A stretch of 64,000 nt of DNA from NCBI GenBank assembly GCA_021521415.1, contig JAIQDT010000001.1, positions 3,782,001 to 3,846,000 of the forward strand, in the 5' to 3' direction. A model generated the notes under the pieces. That model was not told where the DNA came from, ran no database searches, and saw only the letters and a program-made list of their open reading frames with translations. The position numbers were made by a program, and so were the translations under genes. Shown here in pieces: positions 1 to 12,853 of this stretch (the first letter of the stretch is position 1; the number at the start of each line of letters is the position of its first letter). This DNA comes from Bidens hawaiensis. Taxonomy: Eukaryota > Streptophyta > Magnoliopsida > Asterales > Asteraceae.

Positions 1-1079
1 CTTATAGTTAGGGTTTGGGGTGGTGTGTGAGTGATTTGGTGTGGTGGAGTTTGTGGTGGTGAAGGTATAATTGGTTGGTCAATGTGTGGTGGTGATTGTG
101 GTGGTGTCGGAATAGGTTGTTCAATTTGCTCAAATTGCTCCCCCTGATCAGATGCAACAATGTTCATAGCTATTCCAGCTCCTCCTTCATCTCCATCAAC
201 ATCATCATCTCCATCATCAGAGTCTCCATCATTATCACTCTCAGCATCATCTCCTCCTTCCTCCTCTGAGCTTAACTCAGGTACTGGCATCACATTCAAA
301 TCATGGTCCAACAACCATGGTAATATCTCAAATGGGATATTTGAGTTGTACATATTTGAAACACCTGGATTCTTGATTCTTCTGTATGTATCAGGGTTTT
401 GCAATTGGTGTGTAGTTCCAACAGTGGGTAGATTTTGAAGTTCACTATTGAAGATTATCTGTAGGAACCTTAGATATTGTAAAAATCTTTTCTTTTCAGC
501 CTTCTTCAGGTTTCCTACTAATCCTTCAAATATCATCTTCGAAAAATTGAAGGGTAGATCATAAATAATTCCAACTGTGGCATTTGCCAAGTCATGACTC
601 AAAAAGGTCCATGATCCCTTCCTTGGAGCAAATCAGTGTATCACATGGTAAATAAGAAACATGTACAACATAGGGAACATACCCTTCTGAAACTGTCCAT
701 CGTGTACATTTCATTGATACCCCATTGTTTCTTCAAATATCTTCGTTAAGTGACGAGTGCTGAAGTCTATAGAATTATGATCACCATCATTCAACCGTAG
801 ACATCTTCTTATCATCCTTTCTGTAATGTGTATTACTTGTCTATCAACAGTTGCGTTGATTATTTTACCATTGATGTCTTCAACCAGTTCTGCAGATCTC
901 CAGAAATCCAAGGAATGATTTCTGTAGATCACAGGGCTTTCAGTGAACGCGAAACTGACATTTGACCGTGCCATCCATGTTATCATCCTCGCCATTGGCT
1001 CATTGTCAGGTGTGACTTGTAACAATGCACACATGTTGTGTTTTGGTTCGAAGACATATTTGGGTTCATTGTTTGCCAT
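1..1079 (-). pseudogene. Accessory ORF of element A, two in-frame TGA stops, runs off the left edge
   Basis: From the ATG at 1079 one frame runs to position 1, about 359 codons, broken only by TGA at 711-713 and 633-635. Both can be read as CGA to TGA changes. The product is not a retroviral protein. An N-terminal globular part (FW at residues 59-60, an IRR-x2-L-x2-ND motif near residues 90-98) is followed by an LRFLQIIFN segment, an acidic Asp/Glu/Ser-rich tract near 200-290 on the DNA and a Pro/Thr-rich tail. The same order of FW, ND, FLQ-x-I-x-N and acidic tract is seen on the plus strand at 19329-22687, so this is a family rather than chance. I recall such frames as accessory ORFs of Asteraceae Copia elements; function unknown. 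Confidence 0.65.
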
Positions 1080-1466
1080 ATCTCAATCACATAAACAAAC
1101 ATATTCAAAGTGAAATTAGTCATAAAGTTCAATACTTTAGATAATTTCAAGTTATAAAAATGAAGAAGAAAGAGAGAGAAAATCATCAAGAACCTGTTCT
1201 TCGACAATTTTATAACCTAAACACATAAACAGAGTATTAGTAATCAGATACATAATCAAAGCCCATTATAGTCTAACCGTGGTTGGAAAACACATTAATG
1301 TTGCTTACCAAGTCGGAATTAGAGGGCTGATTCAAGTTAGGGTTTGGATTAAAGTTTGAATGTGATAAGTCGGTTTTAGGTTTCTTTGTGAGTAAGGAGT
1401 TGAGTGGAAGGAGAGAGAGGGAAAAATAATGTTGAAAAATTTGTCTAACTCCCTCTTATATACCTT
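1080..1466 (-). promoter_or_regulatory. Gene-like promoter and leader of the accessory ORF
   Basis: Upstream of the ATG on the minus strand lies a TATA-like GTATATAAG (about 1456-1464). It is followed by a CT-rich leader, an AAACCCTAA box near 1340, and a possible intron donor TTG/GTAAG at about 1308. A possible acceptor AG lies at 1082-1083, just before the ATG. This looks like a cellular promoter rather than retrotransposon leader sequence. The TATA and donor are seen directly; use in vivo is inference. Confidence 0.4.
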
Positions 1467-1559
1467 TTGAAAGTGGGTTTTAAATGGTTTTTGTCATTTT
1501 GTGAATTATTAGCTGTCACAGAATAACATTATCCACTTGATATATTAAAAACAATATTT

Positions 1560-2830
1560 GTCTTTTAAGGTAATAAAAACCTTACTCGGAAAGTTTAATA
1601 TATCCAAAGTCTACTCGGTATACTTCCACTTACAAAGCTTACCCGAAAAATAAAACATCAAACCTTGCTTGGTTAATCAAAGTAATTTAAATTCAAGACA
1701 TTATGAAGAAAGCTTACCCGAAATACTAGATTTCTTGAAAAATTAATCACAAGGCAAATAATCAAGTATAAACATCAAATAAACATCCTTACTAGGAATC
1801 AACTAAGATCCCATATATATTTCTTGAATTCAAATTAAATTACTTAGTCTAACATAAACCCTAATGAAGTAGAAATCATAATCAATTTATCATACTAAAG
1901 AACATATTCAATCAAGAATACTTGGAAATATAGTGTGCCCGAACAACCTGTCAATGTTTTATCGTGCCCGAACAACTTTCTTAAAGTATACCCGAATAAC
2001 TTTCCTTGAATACAAAGTGTGCCCGGAAGAGAACTTCTAGCATACAGTGTACTCGGAAAATCAAGTTTTGGAATTACCAAGTATATTGAGGGAACAATAG
2101 TGTACCCGAAATATAAAGTGTGCCTAGAAAACAAAGTTTTTTTCCGAAAACACTTGTAATCTCAAACGAAATCATAAACACAAATATCTCAGAGCATGCT
2201 TGGAATGAAATTTAAACATATAAACATTTAAATGTGCTATAGTCTAAAATTTCAAAGAGCTTGCCCAAAAATCCTATGTTAGCACTAAGCTTACTAGGAT
2301 ACACATATTCAACCATCAGGTATGCCCGAGTACTAAGCTAAACAGTTTAGTCTACCCAAGAGACTTCAACATATCAAATCATACCCGAAAATAACAAACT
2401 TAAATAATAGTATCTAAGTGTGCCCGGAAAGGTTAACAAACCTTTCCTAACAACATATTCACACAAATCACAAAGCTTACTTGGTGTACTAAACTAAGTT
2501 CACAAAGTTTGCTTGAACTAACAATCAGCATATAAAATGCAAAGCTTGCTCGAAACAAGAATTTCTTGTTGAAAACTAGCTATATCACATAATCATCTCA
2601 AGACTTCAAGCTTGCTCGGGAAATAAGTACAACAGTGTACTCAACCCGCAAAGTGTAAACACTTTAAAGCATGCCCGAAAATCATAACCATAGTCAAAAA
2701 ATGACTAAGCTTGCCCGGATAGGTCATAAAACATCAAACCTTACCCGAAAATAACATATTCACACATATTCAACTGTTTTGTGCCCGGAAAGGTCATAAA
2801 ACATCAAACCTTACCCGAACTTACATATTC
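1560..2830. repeat. Dense array of the short motif TTGCCCGGA / TGTGCCCGAAA
   Basis: Variants such as CTTACTCGGAAA, CTTACCCGAAA, TGTGCCCGAAC, TGTGCCCGGAA and GTACCCGAAA recur every 20-60 bases for about 1.2 kb, mostly in one orientation. The same word is scattered through the LTR of the same element (about 12120-12790), in both orientations. No reading frame is supported here. The array lies between pol and the accessory ORF. Confidence 0.7.
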
Positions 2831-4728
2831 AGCCAATAAAAGGCAAAATGCAACACTTTTTGACTTAAACCATTGTCAATTATATCTTTCATTTAAAGAA
2901 CATAGTTTAAGAGCAAATGGTGCATTTAGAGATCAAATTTTAGTTGTGTTTCTCTTCAAAACAGTTTCTTTCTTTAACTGAAAAGATCTGAAGAATGGGA
3001 TCATATTGACTAAGTAGCTTTCTCAATACTTAATTCTCAGCATTATTATGACAACATAGATAGCTTAACAGCAGGTATAAACTTGGCATGAATTTCATTT
3101 CTTTGGTGATATGATTAAAGTTCATTTAGAAGCATAATGCATTAATGGTCAACACTGTGCTATGATGCCTCATATCTCTTCTCAAAGCTTATTTGGCTTT
3201 TCCCAGATCACCCCAATTTGACTCCAACCTCCTGTATTTGGTCAAAAATTGTTTTTGTATGACATAACTTATTGGATCTTTTTGTATTTTTGATTTTCAA
3301 ACATATATAGAGGTTGAACGTTGGACTTACTATTATATAACAAGCCTTTCATTCAAGATGAGACAGATTTTGTCAACATCTTTGTAGTTCTAGTTGTAAC
3401 CCCCTTGTTTGATAAAATATTTAAAGCACTTATCAACTTTTGGTTGATTTATTCATTCTTCCCCTTGTTTTTGATATTTTCTCAAATTTTCTTAAAGCAT
3501 GTTCTTGTCATATTTAAAGATGTTTCATTTTTGGTTGACCAAATAACAACAGGCTTCTGTATGACTGGGTAATCACTTTTCTGCCTATCATTTGGAGAGA
3601 TTTATCTTGAGACATGCAAAGACAACTATGTATCTAAACATAAAGATTAGCATATTCATTATGTTTATATCACCTTAGATTTTACATCATCATGAGAAAG
3701 CAACCATACATGTCAATGACTATACTATGGTCCTTTTAGCCTATTAAATCCATATGATGGGCTAAGTAGTCAATGTACTATCATTTCCCATTTTAAAACA
3801 GTTTAATATTCAATCACCCCAATATCTCTTTATTGGCAGGTAAATGGCTATCCTGTTTGACCACAAGTGATCAGCAGGACCAAACAAACATGTGAATATA
3901 TGTCCTTTCAAAGTTAGAGTTATTGACATAGTTTTAAGTGAAGGAATAAGAAAGAAGTTATAATTGCCCCAAATGCGTTCAGTTTTTCAGGTTAATGGCT
4001 ATCCTTTGAATATGTAGAGATTTAAGGACCAAACATACACAAGTGCATGTCCTTCCAACTGGGCAGATGACATAATTTTCAGCAAAAATAACTACTTGAG
4101 TCTTTTCTTTAAAAATATTTTTTTAAGCTTCTTTAAAGCTTGAACTGAATAATCTTATCATATCTCAAAACCATTAACAACTTGCTCATGTTTTGCTCAA
4201 AATAAAGTATTTATGCAAAATTCATTAGAAAATTTCATTTTTATCACTTAATTTTGACATAAAACATATTTTCACATAAATAGTTGCAGCACATAATCAA
4301 ATCTTAATCAAACATGACATCATCAAGACAAGTAGACAGTACTAACAATCAAATTCTAACCTATCTTAATAACATCAGAAGATCAGATAAAGCACATATT
4401 CAAGCAATTAAGCAATGATGTCAGAAAAGCTTGTTCAAACAAGTAGATCATATCAAGAACACTTATCCTAACATCACAAATGCACATCAACTGATAAACA
4501 TGAAAACATATCAACCAAACAATTATATTAAAACTTTGCACACTTGATCAGTTAAGGCACATAACAGTTAACACATTCAGTAGCATAATCAGAATCATAC
4601 TCAAGCATATTCAAATAACATTCAATTTATGAAACCTCTAAATAAAGTAATCAGTTAGCATATAGAGGTACACAACCAAGCACACATCCTTAATCAGATT
4701 TCATCAGAGTTGATCATTCCCAGGGCTT
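2831..4728. other. Non-coding stretch between pol and accessory ORF of element A
   Basis: AT-rich, with no supported gene. Two diverged copies of a roughly 110-base unit containing TAATGGCTATCCT or TAAATGGCTATCCT lie at about 3835-3960 and 3985-4095. Short open frames here show no domain and are not called. Confidence 0.5.
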
Positions 4729-7700
4729 TCAAAGAAAGTTGAACCTGGTTCTATCAAGTGGTTTGGTGAATAGGTCAGCCAAATTGTCACTTGTATCAAC
4801 TCTTTGCATTTCAATCAAACATTTTTCACTACAATCTTTGATGAAGTGATGTATGATTTCAATGTGCTTAGTTTTAGAATATTGAACAGGATTCTTAACA
4901 GTAAAGTATGCAGCAGTATTGTCAATAAGAATATGGGTGTTCAGAAAATTCAAACCATAGTCCAGCATCTGATTTTGAATCCATAGAACTTGTGCACAGC
5001 AAGTAGATGCAGCAACATATTCAGTGTATGCAATCAGATCAAAAGCTTGGTTCTTTGGATACCAAATTCCTAAGTTTGGTCTTCCCTTCAAATATCTGAA
5101 TATTCTTTTAACAACATTCATGAGGGAGACTTTTGGACTTGATTGGAATCTTGCACACACACATACAGCAAACATGATATCTGGTCTTGTTGCAGTCAGA
5201 TACATCAGAGATCCAATTTTGGCTCTATATTCATGTTCATCCACAGGCTCCCCCTTTTCATCTGCAATCATCTTTTCTTTGGTGTCCATTGGAGTTGAAG
5301 CAGTCTTGTACTCATGACAGTTGAACTTGTTCAATATGTCCTACACATATTTGTTTTGGTGAATGAAGATCCCTTTAGCTTTCTGTTGAACTTGCAATCC
5401 AAGAAAGAAGTTCATTTCTCCCATAGAACTCATGCTGTATTTGGACTTCATTACCCCTTCAAACTCCATGCACATTTGTTCATTTGTAGATCCAAAGATG
5501 ATGTCATCCACATATACTTGTAACAGAAGTAAGTCTGATCCCTTTCTTTTGTAGAAGACTGTCTTGTCAATGGCTCCTCTTTTGAAACCATTTTCAAGAA
5601 GATGATTTGACTGCTCATCATACCATGCTCTAGGAGCTTGATGCAATCCATAAAAGGCTTTTTTAGTTTATACACCCTGTTTGGATACATTGGATCCTCA
5701 AAACCTGGAGGTTGAGCTACATACACCTCTTCATCAATCTTTCCATTTAGAAATGCAGACTTAACATCAAGCTGGAATACTTTAATGTTCATTGAGGCAG
5801 CATATGCAAAAAAAATCCTAATAGCTTCAAGTCTTGCAACAGGAGCAAAAACTTCCTCAAAGTCTATTCCTTCTTCTTGAAGACATCCCAGTGCTACAAG
5901 TCTAGCTTTATTCTTAATCACCAAACCCCTCTCATCCCTTTTGTTTCTAAAAACCCATTTGGTTCCTATTGCATATCTGTCAATTGGCCTTTCAACAAGA
6001 TCCCACACATGTAGGTCTCTAAATTGTGCCAATTCCACTTGCATTGCTTCCACCCAATTATTGTCTTTTAGTGCTTGAGCAATGTTCTTTGGCTCTATTT
6101 GAGATAGGAAGCAAGAGTAAAGACAGATGTTTGCAATTTCAGAATGGCTTCTTGTAACTCTTTCATGCAAATCACCAATGATGTTTTCAGAAGGATGATT
6201 CTTTTCCACATAAGGGGTTTGTATAATCATATTTGTAGACAAATTTGTGTAAAGATTTGTTTCATTGAGCTCTGGTTCTTCAATGATCAAATCAGCTTCT
6301 GCATCATGAAATTCTGGTGCTTCATCATTATGTTGTCCTGAAGTAGATGCACCATTGTTTTCTAAGTTCAATCTTTGAAATAAATCTTGAAATCTTGTAG
6401 TAGAGGCAGCTTCTTCTCCACTTGAATGTTCTCAGCATGATCATGTTCACCAATTTCACATGAGGAACTCTTCACAAAAGTATACTCCTTTTCTTTTCTA
6501 GCAACCTTCTTCCATAATTCTTCCAAGTCCAATGATTTCTTCTTTTTTTCTTCAATTTCACTGGTCTTGTAGAAAGATTCATCAAAGTCTTCAGGATAAA
6601 TCTTGAAGGACTTAATCAACTACTCATGATCAAACAACCATGATGCACCATCAACTGTATTGAATTGATTCTCATTAAAGATAATGTCAGATGATTCTAT
6701 AACACTCAGGTGGTCTTTCACATAAACTCTGTAAGCTTTTGAGTGTGTAGAATATCCAACAAAGAAACAATCCAGGGATTTATTTTGAAACTTGTTCAAA
6801 TAGTCCCTTGTGTTCAGAAGAAAACATTTGCATCCAAAGAGCTTGAAAAACTTGATATAAGGCTTTCTATTGTTGATTAGTTCATAAGGAGTTTTGTTAT
6901 GCCTTTTGTTCACAAGCACCCTGTTCTAAACATAGAAGGCTGTATTTATGGCTTCAGCCCAGAAAGTGACAGGCAGATTAGCATCTGCTAACATGGTTCT
7001 TGCAGCTTCAATTAAAGTTCTATTTCTTCTTTCTGCTACACCATTTTGTTCAGGAGTTCTAGGAGCTGAGATTTGTTGTTGTATTCCTTTTGCTTCACAG
7101 AATTCTTGCATAACTCCATTCTTGAACTTAGTTCCATTGTCACTTCTCATCATCTTGACTTTCTTATTCAACTTGTTCTCAATCATTGTTACACAACCTT
7201 TAATCAACTCTGCAGTCTCATCCTTGGTACTTAGGAAATAAACCCAAGTGTATCTTGAATAGTCATCAATGATCACAAGACAATATCTTTTCTTCCCTAT
7301 ACTTGGTACACTCACAGGACCAAAGAGATCCATGTGAAGTAATTCAAGTGCTTGATCAATTGAGTTGATGAGTTTTGGCTTATGAGTAGATTTGTGTTGT
7401 TTTCCTTTTTGGCATGAACTACAATGATCTTCCAATTTGAACTCTCTTGTAGGTAAGCCTATGACATGCTCACCTTTAACAAGTCTATTCATGTTCTTCA
7501 AGTTCACATGACACAGTTTCCTATGCCACAATTTTGACTCATTTTCAGTGGCATTGGAAACAAAACATGCACCTCCTCTTGAAACAGCTTCTTTCATATT
7601 CAATTCATATAAGTTACCATTTCTTGGTGCCATCATCATAATCATTTCAGGTGGAATCACAAACTCAGGTTTTAGAATGAAACAGTGTGAATCATCAAAA

Positions 7701-8011
7701 CTGACTTTGTATCCCTTATCACACATTTGTGATATACTCAGCAGATTGTACTGAAGACCTTCAACATGAAATACATTATCAAATGAGACTTTCCTATTTG
7801 TTAAGATTCCTTTTCCAACAATCTTTCCACCATTCTCATCACTCCCAAAAGCTACTGGACCTTCATACTTTTCTTCATAATTGACAAGAGATATCTTGTC
7901 ACAAGTCATGTGCCTAGAACAACCACTATCCATGTGCCATATATCATTTAGAGGAGTGGAGTGTTCCTGCACATACAAAGAAAATTTGATTAGTTGAGTG
8001 ATGAAGTGCAA
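4729..8011 (-). pseudogene. pol: pol of element A: protease motif, integrase, reverse transcriptase, RNase H (decayed)
   Basis: Domains in order on the minus strand: a retropepsin-type DSGCSRHMTC motif near residue 28 of the 8011 frame; the LWHRKLCH pre-integrase and zinc-binding segment with CSSCQKGK; an integrase core with IDDYSRYTWVYF, RSDNGTKF and EQNGVAERRNR, so the D, D and E positions are present; RT with [12 protein letters not shown] and the catalytic YVDDIIFGS; then RNase H with GSLMYLTATRPD and the KTKHIEIIHHFIKD tail. In-frame stops lie near 6926, 6620 and 5341. Frames change near 6375 and near 5665, the latter at an A-run just before the [10 protein letters not shown] motif. RNase H lacks roughly 40 residues between LIAYT and EYVAAS (near 5026). 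Confidence 0.9.
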
Positions 8012-8029
8012 GCCTTATCAACTTGCAGA

Positions 8030-11000
8030 TCATCAGATTCAGTTTCAGACACAGCTTAGGAAGTGAGTGTTGTTGGTTCAGGATCTTCATGAGTGATTTC
8101 TAGATTATCTGAATTATTTGTTTCATAACCACACTCTCTTGGGGTTTTAACTAGTGAGGTTGAGTTTTGATGCTGAGTAGAGTCAGTGTCACACTCCTTT
8201 AGGTTTCCAAAGAAAACCTTGTGGTTCAAATCCATGCTTTAACAGAAACTTCTCATAACCAGTGAGTTCAGTTGGTTTCTTTCTAGGATATGCATCTTTT
8301 CTTCTTGTTTTCTCACTGCTTGATGATCCTTGTGAACTATCAGATTTGACAGATTGAGTATCCCTTTTTGGGATTGTTCTCAAGGGTTGAGAGCCCTTCT
8401 TAACAGTTTTCACATGCTTCACTGGAGATTTACCCTTGTTAACAAGTTTGTGCACATGTTTCTTTGCTTTCAGTGAATGTCATTGGCTCTTATTTTCTAT
8501 TACTTCCTCTTCACAAACCTTTCCCATACCAAAGTATTTTTCATACTTCATTTTGTAAGCCACAAAAACTTGTCCATACTTTGTGCCATCTGGGACATGA
8601 AAAAGCTTGAATTTGAGTCTATCATTACAGGAGTCTGTATGATGACCATACTCATCACACTTCTTGCACCAAACATTTCCTTTGAATACTTCATGTTCTT
8701 TTGGTTTCTTGAACCTTTCACTTGGTCTTGGCTCATTGACTCCAATGGTCTTCTTAGATTTTAAACTGTCAAAATCAATTGAGAAGGGAACAAATTCAGC
8801 TATCCTTATGTCACTTCTTTCCACTTTCCCTTTAACAAAAACAATTTCTTTTATACTCAAGGGTTCTTCCTCAATGCTTGAAAAAACAGGGTAAATTGGA
8901 ATAAAGTTTTCAACATTCACATCTTCTTTCACCCTTTTCTTGTTGTTCAGCTTTATCATTTCCAATACTTCTTGGCTTGGAGGCCTTACAGCATTGTAAT
9001 TTATCTTTTTCCTTTCACATATGTCAAAGGACACATGTTCTCTCTTCATTCTTTCATTCTGTTTCTTCATTCTTGGTGTGACTGGTGGATACTTTGGAAG
9101 TTTATCAACTGATTCTGGTTTCTTATATTTTTTTCCTCTTTCAGCAGCTTTAAGTTCCTCTTCAGTAATTTGATCACTCAATTCACTCAAGTTATCTTGA
9201 TTCAAATCAATTGACTCAAGGTCATCTTCATAGACTTGAACTCCAATTGACTTTTCTTCTTTCAGTTCTTTCTTCACAACAAACTCTCATTCTTCACTCA
9301 CCTCAACATTCTTGTACAAATCCACAAGTTCTTCTTTGTCTTGAAAGACATCTTTGAATTGTTGTAGATATGTATTTCTTTTCTATTTATCAACTTTTGG
9401 CATAAAGTTGTTGAATGGTGGTGGTACTGCTTTGTATTTGTCTTCTTCCTTAACTTGGTTTAGAATTCCACAGATGTTTCCAGTGGGGACCAAGTTCTTC
9501 AGGAATTCATTGTCAACTTGCAGTTTTGTGTTCAGTAACTTCTCTTCTATAATCATTTTCTTTAACCCATCAATTTAAGTGGTGAATCTTTTCTGAGCTC
9601 TGTAACTGTTTACACAGTCTTCCTCCAAACTTTTCATTATTTCCTCACTCACCATTTCACTTGCCTCATATGCATTGATAATACTTTGTTTCTTAAAACA
9701 CTCACTTTCTAGCTTGCCTACATTCATTTTTAGTTCATTGATAACTTCAGTTAAATCAATAGTAGGAGCAGAATGTACCTGAGAAGATGATCCAGCTTCT
9801 TTCTCAATTATGGCCATGAATGCCACATTTGCCCCCTTGATATCATCTGCAATGTCTTCTTCATGATTGCTCCAATCAAAATTTCCTTCATGTTGTGTAG
9901 TCACTGCCACATTTCCTTGATTTCTTGGTTGATTTTGGTTGGATGGAACAGTGTTGTTTGGAACATTTTGAACTGCTTGAAGGTTTTGATTGTTGTTCAT
10001 TTGAAAACTTTGATTCTGTTGCATACTTTGATTAAGATTATTCATTTGAGGCTGAAAGTTGTTGAAGTTGGGATTGTAGTTGTTGGGATTGAAGTTGTTG
10101 TTGAAGTTTTGGTTGTTATTGAAGTTTTGGTTGTTGTTTCTTTGCTGATTTTGCTGGTATTGCTGCTGACCTCTTGGCTGTTGATTCTGGAATTGATTCA
10201 TCTGATAGTTCCTTGGCAGGTTGCATTCTCTTGCAAAATGTCCTGGCTGTTGGCAATTGTAGCAGATTGCCTTTGACTTGTCAAATCCAATCCTTTCATT
10301 AGGACCAGAAACCAGAGATCTACCAGTTCTATTATACAACCTCTTACTTCTCAAAGCTAACATGGCAGCTTGCCACTTCAAATCCATGTCCTCCAAATCA
10401 TCAGCATCTATCTGCTCAAGATCATCTTGCACTACACTTGTGTGAATCAAATTCTTTGCAACAAATGCATTATATGATTCAGTGAACATTGAAAGCAAAG
10501 CCTGTGTATCACTGCTTTGACCATGTCCACCACCAGTGTGAGGAACATTCCCACTTGCCATATAGGCGGAATCAGTGTCATCAATCAGCTGCACATTGAA
10601 TCTTTGTTGGTTTCCTTGATTGTTTGTACCAACACCAACAAATGATTTTGGTGTATCAGAATTGAGTTCAACATGTTCTTCAATGATAGGAATCTGCTGT
10701 CGATTCTTGGTAGTCAAATTACCCATAGGTGCAATTCATGCATTTGAAACATTGAAGCAGGGTCTTTCCTCCTTTATCATTTCATTCTCTATCATTTCTA
10801 TCTCAGCAGCTTGAAGAAAACACACTACATCATCTACTTTTAACTCATTGAAGTTGTGCTTTGTTAGGATGAACTTGCAGGCAGTATACCATTCCTTTGG
10901 CATAGAGTTGAGCAGCTTGGTATTAAGGTCAAAGTCAGTCATGACATAGTCTGTGGTTCTGAGCTCATTCACAATTCCGAGAAACCTCTCCAGAATAGAT

Positions 11001-11415
11001 TTCAACATTTCTCCTTCTTTATACTTGAATCTTTCTAACTGCTGCTTCAATCTCTGCTTCTTGATGTTCTTGAGTTCAACATTTCTTCAAACATCTCAAG
11101 TATTGCATCATACATCTCCTTGGCAGTGGGATGATATGCAACCTTGGTAAGTATTTCCCAAGATAGACCTAGCTTCAACATAGCTAAAGCCTTGTCATCA
11201 ACCTTTCTCATCCTTTCTCTCACAGCAGCAACTGCTGCAGGATATGCACCTTCCTCAACATTGCCTTGTGGACCATTCCTGATTGAGTTCCACATATCAA
11301 CATCATTATAGCAAACGGCTGCTTCAAACAAGACCTTCCATTTTGTGAAATTTTCCTATCCATACAATCTAAGAATCTTGTTAGTAGACACCTCTTGTTC
11401 CTCAAAACCAAACAT
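8030..11415 (-). pseudogene. gag: gag of element A with Gln/Asn-rich tract (decayed)
   Basis: The ATG at 11415 begins a frame whose residues NFTKWKVLFEAAV resemble Copia gag starts; a TAG falls at codon 20 (11356-11358). The frame changes once near 11085, by one base. From 11050 to about 8190 a single frame continues through stops near 10736, 9575, 9388, 9290 and 8480. A CCHC zinc knuckle CYNCQQPGHFAREC lies at about 10220-10265. It is followed by a roughly 100-residue stretch (about 9900-10210) dominated by Asn and Gln. A Lys/Glu-rich region and a short Ser-rich stretch complete gag. Function: RNA-packaging capsid protein of the element. The last part before pol changes frame near 8190. Confidence 0.8.
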
Positions 11416-11652
11416 TTTGTTAAAACAAAAGCAATTTCTTTATAAAAACAGAGTTTTAAAAAAAATATTCAGATCTGAAAACCAATAGTTCAGATCTGAG
11501 GTGTCTGATTTGATAAGAACAAGATTTAAATATAAAGATTAAAGCTTTAAATAGAGCTGCTGACGTCACTTTTCAATGTAACAGTGATCTGCTTACGTCA
11601 TTCTTCTTCAAATCTTCAATCAGCAACAATCTTTCTAAAATAGCAGTAATCA

Positions 11653-11664
11653 GCTCTGATACCA
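11653..11664 (-). other. Primer-binding site of element A (initiator tRNA-Met type)
   Basis: GCTCTGATACCA on the plus strand is the reverse complement of TGGTATCAGAGC, the usual plant LTR-element primer site. It sits 2 bases from the LTR edge and fixes the LTR to the right as the 5' LTR of element A. Confidence 0.9.
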
Positions 11665-11666
11665 CT

Positions 11667-12853
11667 TGTTAGGTCCCCGATTTCAACTGGATCTTACTTA
11701 ATCATGTCATAACTCACACAGATTGATGTGTCGACAAGGGAGTTAATGATTGGTTGCTATATTTAGAAAGATTACTGTTTGTTAAAGGCGGAATCAATAA
11801 CAAACATGATAGTTGCAATTAATAATCAGTGGTAGATAACACAAACAAGATTCACTCAAAAGATTTCCATTTATATAATTTTCATCATACAAAGTGGATA
11901 ATCGATTTAGGGTTTCTTTTAGGAAAACGGCAGTAGCTCAATAAAGATTACCGTATTCAGCCGCCTATTTTTCCGTGTTGTGTCTCTATCCTTAGGTGTG
12001 CCCTAATTATTCCTTTTATAGGCCTGACACCCTTAGACAGCTGTCATTCCTTCTAGAAACCCTAAATACAACGTACATAATCAAATTACATATTCAAAAT
12101 AATCTAAGTGTAAAACAAGTCTTCCGGGTAGGCTTTGCATCAATCTTCATTTTCCGAGTACGCTGTGTACTCTGCCATCCTTCAGGACTTGGTAACATAG
12201 AAGTGTGCCCGGGATCAGTTTCCGGGTAGACTTTACTTGAATAGTATTTTACCAAGTAAAATACTCACCGGGTAGACTTCAATCTTCTTGACTTTGCCAG
12301 ACTTTGCCCGACAAAATCTTACGAGCAACCTTGTTCTTCAATGGTCCATTTCAACTCTTTGCTATAAAATAACTTATTAGCAAAGTGTACTCAGGAGCAC
12401 AATACCATGTTTGAGTTGAACCTTGACCGATGTTACTTAGAGATATTCCTTTAGATCATCAAGCATTTTCGGACCACAATTAGTAATGAATACCTTGCCC
12501 AGTCTTCCAATTACTTGGCTTCATGGACTTGGTTAGCCAAAAGCTTACTCGGGAGACAACCTTACTTGGCTATGAAGAACAGACTTGCTTGAAAAAGTGA
12601 ACCTTGCTCGGATTTACATTAACTAGTGAACCTTGCCCGGCAATGCACCAATTAGCAAACCTTGCTCGGATTTCCACTAAAGAAGACTATCTGAAGATAA
12701 CCTTGCCCGATAGACAAGATATCGTACCCGGCTAAGTAAAAGCTTGCTCGGATGTCTAAGGTGTGCTCGGGTCCATACTTAGCGAATTCTGAGGAGGTTG
12801 AGAAGATTCCAATCTTCCATGTACTTCATTTTGGTCAATTCTTTGACTCAACA
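11667..12853 (-). repeat. LTR of element A (5' LTR), 1187 bp
   Basis: It starts TGTTAGGTCCCC and ends GACTCAACA, giving TGTT...AACA ends. On the minus strand CCTATAAAAGG near 12010-12025 is a good TATA box, consistent with minus-strand transcription. The LTR carries many TTGCCCGG/CCGGGTAG-type words. Left of it is a primer-binding site; right of it is a polypurine tract, which is odd for a single element. Confidence 0.85.

Larger units (their letters stand above)
1..12853 (-). mobile_element. Element A: SIRE-like Ty1/Copia retrotransposon, 3' LTR outside the window
   Basis: Reading leftwards from the LTR at 11667-12853 the order is primer-binding site, gag, integrase, reverse transcriptase, RNase H, a long non-coding stretch and an accessory ORF. 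That order (integrase before RT) is diagnostic of Ty1/Copia. The integrase and RT style, the 1.2-kb LTR, the gag zinc knuckle and the polypurine sequence type suggest the SIRE/Maximus clade. The left (3') LTR is not visible, so the element must run past position 1 if the accessory ORF belongs to it, which is inferred from order and strand. It is inactive: at least four frame changes, about nine in-frame stops and an in-frame deletion in RNase H. Confidence 0.8.

Noticed and set aside
160..438. Plus-strand Ser/Pro-rich open frame
   Set aside because: Antisense shadow of the acidic tract of the minus-strand accessory ORF.
9863..10276. Plus-strand frame rich in Val/Leu/Ile, looks like a membrane protein
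   Set aside because: Antisense of the Asn/Gln-rich gag tract; composition follows from the complement.
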